Origin: Marinoscillum sp.
GTDB lineage: Bacteria; Bacteroidota; Bacteroidia; Cytophagales; Cyclobacteriaceae
Direction: 5' to 3'
DNA: 45,487 nucleotides
NCBI GenBank assembly: GCA_024305105.1
Contig: JAMWZA010000029.1
Location: 1 to 45,487, forward strand
Shown here: piece by piece, positions 31,101-37,136 of the stretch
Layout: every line of letters begins with the position of its first letter
How positions within the stretch are numbered: the first letter of the stretch is position 1
Notes under the pieces: model-generated
Told to the model about the DNA's origin: nothing
What the model saw: only the letters and a program-made list of their open reading frames with translations
Databases searched by the model: none
Program-made: the position numbers and the translations under genes

Positions 31101-34100
31101 TGGATTAGTAACCTATGATACAGACAAAACGACTAATCAGATAATTACTATGACCGAAGTGCCTCAAGATTCTGGACCAACAGTAAATGTTACAGACTCT
31201 CTAGCATTAGTTGCTTTGTATGATTCAACAAATGGAGATGGGTGGCTTAGAAAAGAAGGCTGGAAGGTTGGCTCTCCTTTAACGTGGGAAGGAACCTATT
31301 TTACCCCGAATGGAAGACTCTTATCTGTTGTCTTGAATGATAACAACCTTGAGGGAGTCATTCCACCAGCAATCGGAACAATGGATACTTTGCAGATTCT
31401 AGATTTAAGTGGTAACAACCTTACGGGTAGAATTCCAACGCAAATTGGAAATATTACCACACTGGTGAATTTATCTTTGAACGACAACCAGCTGGAAGGA
31501 ACAATTCCAGGATCGGTAGGGTCCTTGAATAGGTTGGAAAATCTCGATTTATACAACAATGCTTTCATTGGAGAATTGCCAAGAACATTAGGAGGGTTAA
31601 CAAATCTGAGACAATTTGAAATCTATAATAATGGATTCAATGGATTTATTCCTGCTGAGATTGGTACCCTTGCGAATTTGCAGATACTCCGGATGGATCA
31701 TAATGATTTTGAAGGGCCACTGCCGTCAGGATTAGGAGGAATGGCTAGCTTGAGTGTATTAGCGATTAACAACAACTTCCTCACTGAGGAACTTCCGGCT
31801 GAGCTGAGTCAGTTGTCTAATCTGCTGATTTTCCAGGCACAGGATAATGAGTTCTTTGGAGAGCTTCCATCAGATCTTGCTGATTTGACAGGTATTGAAG
31901 TAATTGATATCAGGAATAACATGCTCGAAGGATCACTAGCTCCGTTTGCGGCACTGGATTCAGTAAGGTATATCAATGCCTCAGGAAATCGTTTTGTAGA
32001 CTTGACGGATTTCAGTGACAATAGCGCTGATTCGATCATAGTAAGAGGAAACTCGCTCGATTTCGGAGATTATGAATTGAATAATTCACTCATCACGAGC
32101 AAACGATTATTCATTACACCACAGGATTCTCTCTTTGAAAGAACAGATAGCTTACACGCTGCATCAGTAGCTTTGGAAATTTATTTTGAAGTAGGGGGTT
32201 CCTTCAATTCTTACGAGTGGCTTTTCAATGGATCAGTGTTGGAAACTGGAAATGGAGTTGACGTTTTTGATAACCAGGTGATCATTGCTAATCCTGATGG
32301 ACAACATGAAGGGGAGTATATTCTCCGAATCACAAACTCCAATTATCCAGGTGTTACTTTGATAACCCAGCCGTTTAATTTGAAAATTACCTCTTTGGAG
32401 CGCGACAAACGAGCGTTGCTAGCCTTCCTTGCGGCTACCAACAACGGTGAATTTCCATACAATCCGACAGGTTGGTCAGCAGAAGCTGCATTGACTGAAG
32501 GAACCTGGGAGGGAGTAGAGTTGTCGGAATCCGGAGATCGTGTGATTGCCCTGAGACTTCCTGCAGTCATCGATACTGATCTTTCTGATGGTAATCAGAG
32601 TAGAATTCTAGACGGTCAGGTGCCGCTTTCGTTTGCAGATTTAAGTGGGATGCAGGAAGTGGATTTAAAGGGTAACTTCCTTAGGTCCTTCCCGAATGTG
32701 TCAAAATGGTCCGCGTTGGAGTCAATTGATATTAGTAATAATAGGCTTGCATTTAAGGACATTATCCCCAATGTGGACCTGCCAATTAATTATGTGCCAC
32801 AGCGTAGATATGACGTAACTAAATATGATACCATTGCAGCTGGTAGTAATTACATCGTCAGTATTAATATGAGCGGTACCGGACTGCAGTATCAATGGCA
32901 ATTTGGAGCGTTTGTGCCAGGTCAGCCGTTCAATAACAACGTGTCGCCTATTACGGATGCGAACTCAAGAGTTTATACGGTAGAGTCTGTAGATTATACT
33001 AAGATGGGTACGTATCGAGTAGACATTACACATCCAAAAGTACCAGACTTGACTATCACGAGTAGAAACCGAAATTTGATGGCAACAACGGACGTTTTTG
33101 GGACTGTTTTCGCAGACGATCAGGGGACACTTCTTACAGACAGTGAGGTAATTACTTACCGATTGACTCCAGATGGCCCATTTGTCCCAGAAGATACGGT
33201 GGTTTCAGATGGAGGTGGTGTCTACAGCTTCGAAAAAGTGATACTAGGTGATTTCCTTCTTCAGGTCAAACCAAATAGATCGGTCTACCCGTTAAGCGAA
33301 GATCCTGGAGCATTGAATGTAATTCAGACTTATTTTGAGCAGTCAGAAACGTTTGGCGCTGCTGACACTTTGGAAGTGAGGAAGTTGGTAACCGGTATAG
33401 ATATCAATATGCTCTTTAATGAAGTGCCAATTCCAGTAGAAAATGGAGCTGACTTTATTGGTGAAGTGACGACTGACCTAAACCCTGATTCTGTAGCAAC
33501 CGGGGATGAAGAAAGTAGAATAAATGCTCGACGAAAAGTAAAGCGTGCAGCATGTTCTATCAGAAGATTCGTACCTAGAGGTAGAACTGGTCAGGATGAT
33601 GAAGATGGTACTTATGAGCTGTATGCTTATGTGGAGTCTGATGATAATGGAGCTTTCCAGTTTACAGACATTGAAGAGGGTAAATACCGGTTGAGTATTG
33701 AATACCCTGGCGTACCGATGGATCCTGACTCTGATATTTTCTTCGAAGTAGGAGGTGATAAGGAGAATCAACTGTTCACCATAGCTGCTGAGATAACAGA
33801 AGATGGAATTGTTGTTCAGGCTGAAGAGGTACTGTACACCTTGAAACCTTATATTAAAGATGTGCAGTTATACCCAAATCCTACCATGGGTGAATTAGTG
33901 GCCGATTTCCTTGTTTATAGAAAACTCAAAGATCTCAAAGTACAGATTATGGATGCTAGAGGTGTATTTATATTTGAGAAAGAGTTGAATCCAAGAATGG
34001 GAACTCAGCGCGTCGAATTAGATCTTTCTGAACAATCATCAGGCGTTTATTTCTTAACATTCACGGATGAGTCTGGAACATTTAGACATCAAGTGAAAGT

Positions 34101-34113
34101 AAGCAAGTATTAA
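22168..34113 (+). CDS. Giant (3981-residue) T9SS-exported mosaic: beta-helix, LRR blocks, Ig/FnIII, FG-GAP propeller, LRR paralogue module
   Basis: Signal peptide (residues 1 to ~23), then a highly charged low-complexity stretch (~24-245). Next are a right-handed beta-helix (~250-675, VMDGQTLSIDPGVVIKGAE), LRR block 1 (~685-1197), an Ig-like domain (YQWYFNG), LRR block 2 (~1291-1671), an Ig-like domain, LRR block 3 (~1771-1981), further beta-sandwich and FnIII-like regions (~1990-2535), and seven FG-GAP/VCBS calcium motifs (~2560-2890, e.g. GDYDNDGFLDLYV). An ASPIC/UnbV domain follows (~2910-3000, SNSYGIGAKVGVK). Residues 3006-3981 repeat the full architecture of the 1025-residue protein, including the basic Cys motif (from residue 3785) and the T9SS sorting domain. 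The frame is open throughout. Likely a long surface adhesin or recognition protein; ligand unknown. Domain borders are approximate. Confidence 0.88.
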   Translation: MKLFSPNLLVALIIVISSGIAQSQELKKTTPLSQEELKAKRTPYQKPLSEPSESSPEINLTTANGDQMIFPSSNSNPKSELSRAEVIEEHQLKFQEMIDDFMDRRGVSSATKRRSGSAQFHPELKPAQEVTGLQESSDDLLELKKQIHQRNIHRQKEIIESGGRLEPVEMGPYTGLDKKRTEKTINQKLRERETVPLSVEAYSKQQRIKYEMDKEQKRMSRQKSFASATYPTYEPHFVTQQELSVNRPDISFEVPSGSTYDTTSINGYPTILISDGGNGLGTNTFTTDYVYILQGLCFVMDGQTLSIDPGVVIKGAESQSVPSMLVVAVGGVIQANGTSTDPIVFTAESDEILPPATANNRRGTYDEITRGLWGGVAILGDALINDSATETALLGDTIDLPNDSRLTFGGGEGIIGNAGVEMSYVSIRHAGEYNGSYGSMSGLTLAGVTNEAIVNHVEVFGSDDDGFEFLGGNVNASQLIVVGASDDGFDTDFGYTGKLQYLFGKAVNGYMGEHDGGIPEDTVHGGVFAYNATFIGDYLDAGVALFRDNARGHYYKSIFTDFNTGIGVEYIDTVNSSYDHLVNNELQFGDNIFWNTGAGDYLLTIDNSQTGYFGDIYTEPGLFNNSYEDPLLDAEYGTATSLVFDTVGFSDDFWQPTVYPGAFEPGATPWYDGWSLINAPASIDVDADDYNALIVVRDQLGGGLVNDWVEGNAPSTWPNVDFDGNGKVTALYLDNYGLSGDVPTEFTTLDQLRFLSIGGNDITSFPEGFGNLDSLEQIYAWGNQLTDVPSDFFDLAIVYNIDLSGNQLANADLTGLTNVATTLTDLNLAANDLPAIPSEVYSLTNLFQLYLDGNQISFLDDQISNLSNLEFLTLGYNAGLGDLPGGLGSLSNLHTLNIYEAGVSSFPDMSGLTNLRNLSAWNNNISNDFFDFTVLDSIETLDIYGNQVSGTLDGIGNLTNLINLYAGFNQLSGGIPADISGAVSLEGIFIENNSLNGEIDPAVFELPNINSINLNGNFLSGEFPTFTGNSNLVYLDLGSNSLTSLSDGIGQFPNLEELSLHGNLIADSIPAAIANDTSLVTLSLQYNQLTGAIPAEFGNLSQLNGLYLTGNQLNEPLPTELGSLPNLSNLAIDQNQIPGVIPASFANLTNLYGLYIYDNQLTGLPDLSGLPNLGEVYGYNNYFEFDDIEPLLQTSAGTIDFYPQYIPEPELSINSIGSTVTLDATVGGAANNYQWYFNGNFMEGATNPQLVIEDLELDSAGTYWCLIDNDSVNNAGVFLELESGEQRIWISAPANESDSTALVAIYDATQGQNWNNSANWKNAPLVMWEGVFLDGSGRVTMLDLTDKNMQGGLPPAIGDLDALEWLSIWNNENLSYLPGEFYGLPNLHYLDMNNVGVEQLSPAIGLLSSLDTLWIGSNSLSDGLPAELFDLTNLQVLEMANTQLSEIPEGVTTLTNLRALWLNNNQNMAGVIPASIGDLTNLEYLNLNASGALTGEIPSSIANMSNLEYLYVNNTNFTGGYQHIGALTNLRVLYVINAPAIATDLPDSYSNLVNLENFVFGVGNYAPFPPEVLSMTNLKVLQAPEAGLTEIPVELGTFDSLYYINFRNNSITGAFPVELNQQFQFVYIQENEIDDISALEQDSLLTSIIARGNNLDFQDLLPFQTYFENINNGFIPGFYDVAYMKPTNMEFEDVILNVGDTYTMNMGISTDTLTFIDWYQWGSYIDSGETYEIFDALNPDSDGEYIGYAYHDVITNLTGLQLETGIYNVNVIESVSEADSLALEAIYNALTFNEPPANWFEGPVETWQGVFAFDGHVRGLTAYNVSAESFPAAVADLDSLEFLDVYYSDFQFSSIPVELFELSNIHVISMPQNNFAGPLPAEVGNATSLSTLDLSNNFLSGDLPATLSNLTNLYFLNLRANRLTGSIPSGFQNGQFGEFYIDHNYLIGLPDDLDSAIQYASVDFSYNNLDATSLIDGVGNLFNGYDNTYGPQANPREITFTGDPVVGGEVTLHAERLDPSDEFYWYRSDKNSIPPYYFEIDYTGSDSSYTFTINEEFDLTNYIAVIVNPGYQNGSYPFLTKQIAVDSYAKRYVSAQESPEWTDPSVLGFDNDAILGSPDVPPVTFDGSYGRYDVEWYFTDKWWHNASQPEYDTLKTFYDSAIAINYVRLHSPGGELNIANMILRGSGGEEIIVPVNREIYIYENQITFPKTSFAVDQVDFVVSNGSVDAIEIGDTGSDEVSSPQLYSADAGPDFIYVDVQYDGFANAFVVERSTDEVNFEVQDTIFFRGWYYNEVPSQGTYYYRAKALLSAFEDGAESGYSDTLRLSNCEPTIPVDQSWTGVYKITGGQYDGLTGQKEVELSQYSFNSFRLSDVVAGFYDDVIGSGFDAYVEFVVECDTIRPINSFNSDVHEIVWVNDTLYLEFTEYLTQTTSTSKFWASGGSTGDLGTPQFVRTNLISSDSIEIVWDYYGGGNPSFVVQRSASSPTSYTTLDTVSGFSYKDVNTLDGQRYYYRVMAQLENSRSLPSNEPNLIHKSALFEPLSNTITKDLTRTSYGGAWGDYDRDGDDDLYVTNAFELAANFMYENTGNGTFKKIIGTVATTEIGFNRTAIWGDYDNDGFLDLYVPGSRDYGDRVYRNTGSRSFEITNTQVSEPAHEFSPSEAGIWVDVNSDGFLDLVKSVGTIFLNDGDGNLNLADTLHADDGSLTSQEIYFWTVSNVDIDNDNDQDLYITSDVRNMLFVNDGSGSFTYVENEISNFGLGSRGYTWADFNNDGWVDLVTGNQNTETLGLYANRGDGTFDFIPVWSLLGIPYSGDGNSDVRFGRGFTSGDLNNDGRVDLIWTVNDRAYPAMNQGNLRFKVIYESDQAFPITNNFSHISLGDMDKDGFLDVFLPNQTFTGANYIYRNNSNSNSWITVNLKGVQSNSYGIGAKVGVKSNGAWQYQRVTTQNGISSSNSLSSEFGLGSASIVDSVMVTWPSGLVTYDTDKTTNQIITMTEVPQDSGPTVNVTDSLALVALYDSTNGDGWLRKEGWKVGSPLTWEGTYFTPNGRLLSVVLNDNNLEGVIPPAIGTMDTLQILDLSGNNLTGRIPTQIGNITTLVNLSLNDNQLEGTIPGSVGSLNRLENLDLYNNAFIGELPRTLGGLTNLRQFEIYNNGFNGFIPAEIGTLANLQILRMDHNDFEGPLPSGLGGMASLSVLAINNNFLTEELPAELSQLSNLLIFQAQDNEFFGELPSDLADLTGIEVIDIRNNMLEGSLAPFAALDSVRYINASGNRFVDLTDFSDNSADSIIVRGNSLDFGDYELNNSLITSKRLFITPQDSLFERTDSLHAASVALEIYFEVGGSFNSYEWLFNGSVLETGNGVDVFDNQVIIANPDGQHEGEYILRITNSNYPGVTLITQPFNLKITSLERDKRALLAFLAATNNGEFPYNPTGWSAEAALTEGTWEGVELSESGDRVIALRLPAVIDTDLSDGNQSRILDGQVPLSFADLSGMQEVDLKGNFLRSFPNVSKWSALESIDISNNRLAFKDIIPNVDLPINYVPQRRYDVTKYDTIAAGSNYIVSINMSGTGLQYQWQFGAFVPGQPFNNNVSPITDANSRVYTVESVDYTKMGTYRVDITHPKVPDLTITSRNRNLMATTDVFGTVFADDQGTLLTDSEVITYRLTPDGPFVPEDTVVSDGGGVYSFEKVILGDFLLQVKPNRSVYPLSEDPGALNVIQTYFEQSETFGAADTLEVRKLVTGIDINMLFNEVPIPVENGADFIGEVTTDLNPDSVATGDEESRINARRKVKRAACSIRRFVPRGRTGQDDEDGTYELYAYVESDDNGAFQFTDIEEGKYRLSIEYPGVPMDPDSDIFFEVGGDKENQLFTIAAEITEDGIVVQAEEVLYTLKPYIKDVQLYPNPTMGELVADFLVYRKLKDLKVQIMDARGVFIFEKELNPRMGTQRVELDLSEQSSGVYFLTFTDESGTFRHQVKVSKY

Positions 34114-34136
34114 AAGAAGATTCATTTCAAAATGAT

Positions 34137-34168
34137 AAACCGGGCCACTTTGTGGTCCGGTTTTTTTT
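34137..34168 (+). terminator. Rho-independent terminator after the giant LRR gene
   Basis: A 12-bp stem, AAACCGGGCCAC (34137-34148) pairing with GTGGTCCGGTTT (34152-34163) with one G-T wobble, has a TTT loop and runs into eight consecutive T. It starts 24 bases after the stop codon, so the giant gene is probably transcribed separately from the S74 gene. Confidence 0.92.
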
Positions 34169-34211
34169 CTTATCATCTCAAAAAACAGGCCTGTTTGATC
34201 CAATATACCTA

Positions 34212-34237
34212 TTTCGAGTGATGGTCACTTTGAAGTA
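34212..34237 (+). promoter_or_regulatory. Shared upstream element TTTCGAGTGATG-N6-TTGAAGTA
   Basis: TTTCGAGTGATG (34212-34223) and TTGAAGTA (34230-34237) match TTTCAAGTAATG (21915-21926) and TTGAAGTA (21933-21940) before the giant LRR gene. The 18-base start-to-start distance is identical. This suggests common control of the S74 gene and the LRR gene. Confidence 0.4.
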
Positions 34238-34277
34238 GTTGTTGTAATTTGTCAGTTCCAATTAAACCAATAATTCC

Positions 34278-37112
34278 GTGGACATGATTTTGAAAAGACT
34301 ATTGACTTTGACCCTCATTTTTGGGTCCTTAATATTAACGGCCCAGAAAATGCCATTTCAGGGTAAACTGACAGAAAATGATGAGCCAGTAACAGGCTCA
34401 CGAGATTTTATCTTCACATTCGAATCGGTCAGTTGGGCTGAGACACATGAAGGAGTAGCTGTTCTAGATGGCTTTTACAGTGTTGTATTAGGGAGTATTA
34501 ATCCTATACCAGATTCGTTATTTGATAAATCAGATCAGGTGCAACTCAGCATCACTGTTGGTGAGACATCCTTATCGTCAATCACTGTTTATGCTCCTTT
34601 TGGGGCTAAGACCGGACGGTTTGTGATTACAGAAACTACCGATACTTCGACTGTTGCTTTAAATGTTTATAACAATAGCACTGGAACTAGTTTCGGTACA
34701 GGATCCAGAATAGGGGCTTATATAGAAGCAGCAGGTGAGGGACTTAATACGGGAGTTTTTGCCTATGCGGAAAACGGTCGTAGCATTAATAATCAGACAC
34801 AACTTACAGATCCACAAGCTTATGTTAGTGGTCAGTTGACATCTCTTTATGGCTACTCCGAAGTAGGCGGGCGTGCATTGCAGGCTCAATACACCGCTGA
34901 TGGACCAGGGCAAGGAATTGGTCTGTCTGGATTTGCTGGTGGAGGAGGTGTTAACTGGGCGCTTTGGGGTAGAGCGAACTCTGGAGTACAGGCTACGCCA
35001 AGTGATACGTTGCAAGTAGGAGCCTATGTTGAGGCTTATGGTCCGGGTTCAGGGGAACACACGGGTCTTAGGGGTATTGCATCTGGAGAAAATGCTTCGA
35101 GAAACATCGGAGTGCATGGAATTGCTTACAATGGAATAAACGAAAACTGGGCTGGCTGGTTTGATGGTGATGTCAATGTGAATGGTCAGTTCTTTGTGAA
35201 TGGCCAAAACCTGGCTGGAACTACTCAGTTTACAGATACCATAGAGAGTAGGGATATTAAAGTGCTAAGCCCGGAAGGTAACTTAAAGGCACATTTGAAT
35301 TATTATGAGCCGAACAATGCCGGGTCGTTAGTGCTATATGGAGGTAGTGACACTACGAGGACAGCTATTCTTGGCTCCAATGGAATAACAGGTGGAAACA
35401 GTGGCTTACTTTACTTATATGATCAGTTCGATCAGTCTAAAGTACAGCTTCGGGTAGATACACTAGCAGGTGGTGCAGATGATTTTGGAGCACTTCGCTT
35501 GTTTAATGGCGATTATAGTAATATGCTTTATCTGGATGGTAGCTCAGGATCTGGTACGTTTCCCGGGGATCTAAATGTAGGTGGAGATATATTGGTCAAT
35601 GGTCAATCTATTACGCAGACTGACAGCATTGTAGCCAAGGATATTCAATTATTAGATACTGCAGGTAGACTGAAGGCTCATTTAAACATATTTGACACAA
35701 ATGCAGGTAGCTTAGTTCTCAATGGTGCCAATGATACAACTAAGGTAATTCTGGGTTCGTCCAACAATGGATACGATGGAGCACTTTACCTATATGATTC
35801 ACTAAGAAATAACGGAGTGCAGGTGATCTCTAGAAATGCTGGAGGTAGAATGCAACTTGCCAAATACAACAATGAGACTGAGGCTTTTGAGAGCGCTATT
35901 GTAGCTAGTTCCTCAAACTCCAATAGTTTCCTGAGTATGTATGGTCAGAACTCTACGACAGATGGTGTCACCTTAATGATAGATAATTATATAAATGCCA
36001 ATCAAATAGGGGTGGGAACTACAGATCCATTACTAAATGGGTATAGACGATCAGGCACCGATTGGAAAGCCAATGATAACAGAGTATATGCTGCAATCGG
36101 TAACGCCGGTACGCAAAGTGGAGATGAAAATGGATTTTCTGGTTATCTCTCACTCTGGGGAACATCTACATACAATATTGAGCTAACAGGAAAAAGGTGG
36201 CAAAATAACGATCTTCCGACTTTGGCTTTATTTGGAACCAATGACGATGGCAATGGGTGGTACTCTTCAAATTTCAGAGTAGATGTTGATACTGCCAATG
36301 GAAATATCAGTTATGCCAACCTGTCCATGAACAACACTTCAAATGGGGGCGGAATCGTTGAAACGGTCTTGTTCTCCAGTAATTTTAACGGTAGTGGACA
36401 TTCAAATCTTCAAATGAGAGATTCTGCAGGAGTTAATGCTATTGAACTTGATGCTGGATCTGGTGGTATTCGCTCCTTAAGATCATCTGATGGAGGTATT
36501 GCGGTTGATCTTTTTCAAAACAGTGAAAATGGAGGGGTTTCTATACAGAATAGCAGTAATGTTAATAAACTATACTATGAGGCTAGTTCTGGGGAGTTAC
36601 AGTTAAGTGATGATGCCGGTACCGCCACCATTGATATTCAAGGGAATACTGGAAATATAGCTGTATCGGGCCAGGTTACTGCTGGGGGTGTTGCTTTAAC
36701 GTCGGATAAAAGATATAAACGGGATATTGTTACGCTAGACAACGCATTGGAGAATACGAGAAAGCTAAGAGGGACAGCCTATTTCTGGAAAGATGCTAAT
36801 AAAGGGACTGATCGTCAGATTGGTGTAATTGCTCAAGAGGTGGAAGAGGTGTATCCAGAGTTTGTTCACACCAATGAGAACGGATATAAATCCGTTAATT
36901 ACTCGCAAATGGTTGCAGTCCTGATAGAAGCTGTTAAAGAACTTGATGCAAAAGTGACCAATCTCGAAGAAGAGAAAAACGACTTGAAAGCAGAGCTTGC
37001 ATCTAAAGAGTCAAATGATATTGAATCTCTGAGGTCTGAAATTGAGTCTATTAAAAGAATGCTTACCTCTCCGGCAGTAGAGCAGTCTGGAACAGTTGGT
37101 CAAGACAGATAA
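34278..37112 (+). CDS. Fibre-like exported protein with C-terminal S74 intramolecular chaperone
   Basis: A 944-residue protein; the start is GTG 34278 or, more usually, ATG 34284. A signal peptide (ILKRLLTLTLIFGSLILTAQK) leads into a ~100-residue head (PFQGKLTENDEPVTGSRDFIFTF) common in Bacteroidota S74 proteins. A long glycine/asparagine/serine-rich beta region follows with repeating VNGQ and LKAHLN units. The C-terminal peptidase S74 domain starts near SDKRYKRDIVTLDNAL, where Ser-Asp-Lys is the expected self-cleavage site, and includes QIGVIAQEVEEVYPEFVHT. A terminal coiled coil ends the chain. In phage tail spikes this domain guides trimer folding and is then cleaved off. No T9SS sorting domain is visible. 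The next gene, encoding the small LRR protein, follows within 3-24 bases, so the two are almost certainly one operon. Confidence 0.85.
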   Translation: MDMILKRLLTLTLIFGSLILTAQKMPFQGKLTENDEPVTGSRDFIFTFESVSWAETHEGVAVLDGFYSVVLGSINPIPDSLFDKSDQVQLSITVGETSLSSITVYAPFGAKTGRFVITETTDTSTVALNVYNNSTGTSFGTGSRIGAYIEAAGEGLNTGVFAYAENGRSINNQTQLTDPQAYVSGQLTSLYGYSEVGGRALQAQYTADGPGQGIGLSGFAGGGGVNWALWGRANSGVQATPSDTLQVGAYVEAYGPGSGEHTGLRGIASGENASRNIGVHGIAYNGINENWAGWFDGDVNVNGQFFVNGQNLAGTTQFTDTIESRDIKVLSPEGNLKAHLNYYEPNNAGSLVLYGGSDTTRTAILGSNGITGGNSGLLYLYDQFDQSKVQLRVDTLAGGADDFGALRLFNGDYSNMLYLDGSSGSGTFPGDLNVGGDILVNGQSITQTDSIVAKDIQLLDTAGRLKAHLNIFDTNAGSLVLNGANDTTKVILGSSNNGYDGALYLYDSLRNNGVQVISRNAGGRMQLAKYNNETEAFESAIVASSSNSNSFLSMYGQNSTTDGVTLMIDNYINANQIGVGTTDPLLNGYRRSGTDWKANDNRVYAAIGNAGTQSGDENGFSGYLSLWGTSTYNIELTGKRWQNNDLPTLALFGTNDDGNGWYSSNFRVDVDTANGNISYANLSMNNTSNGGGIVETVLFSSNFNGSGHSNLQMRDSAGVNAIELDAGSGGIRSLRSSDGGIAVDLFQNSENGGVSIQNSSNVNKLYYEASSGELQLSDDAGTATIDIQGNTGNIAVSGQVTAGGVALTSDKRYKRDIVTLDNALENTRKLRGTAYFWKDANKGTDRQIGVIAQEVEEVYPEFVHTNENGYKSVNYSQMVAVLIEAVKELDAKVTNLEEEKNDLKAELASKESNDIESLRSEIESIKRMLTSPAVEQSGTVGQDR

Positions 37113-37136
37113 TTAATGATCTTGATTCATTACATT

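Noticed and set aside
34278-37112. Prophage remnant suggested by the S74 tail-spike chaperone
   Set aside because: No other phage genes (capsid, terminase, portal, integrase) are nearby, the protein has a signal peptide, and S74 domains are common on secreted Bacteroidota proteins.
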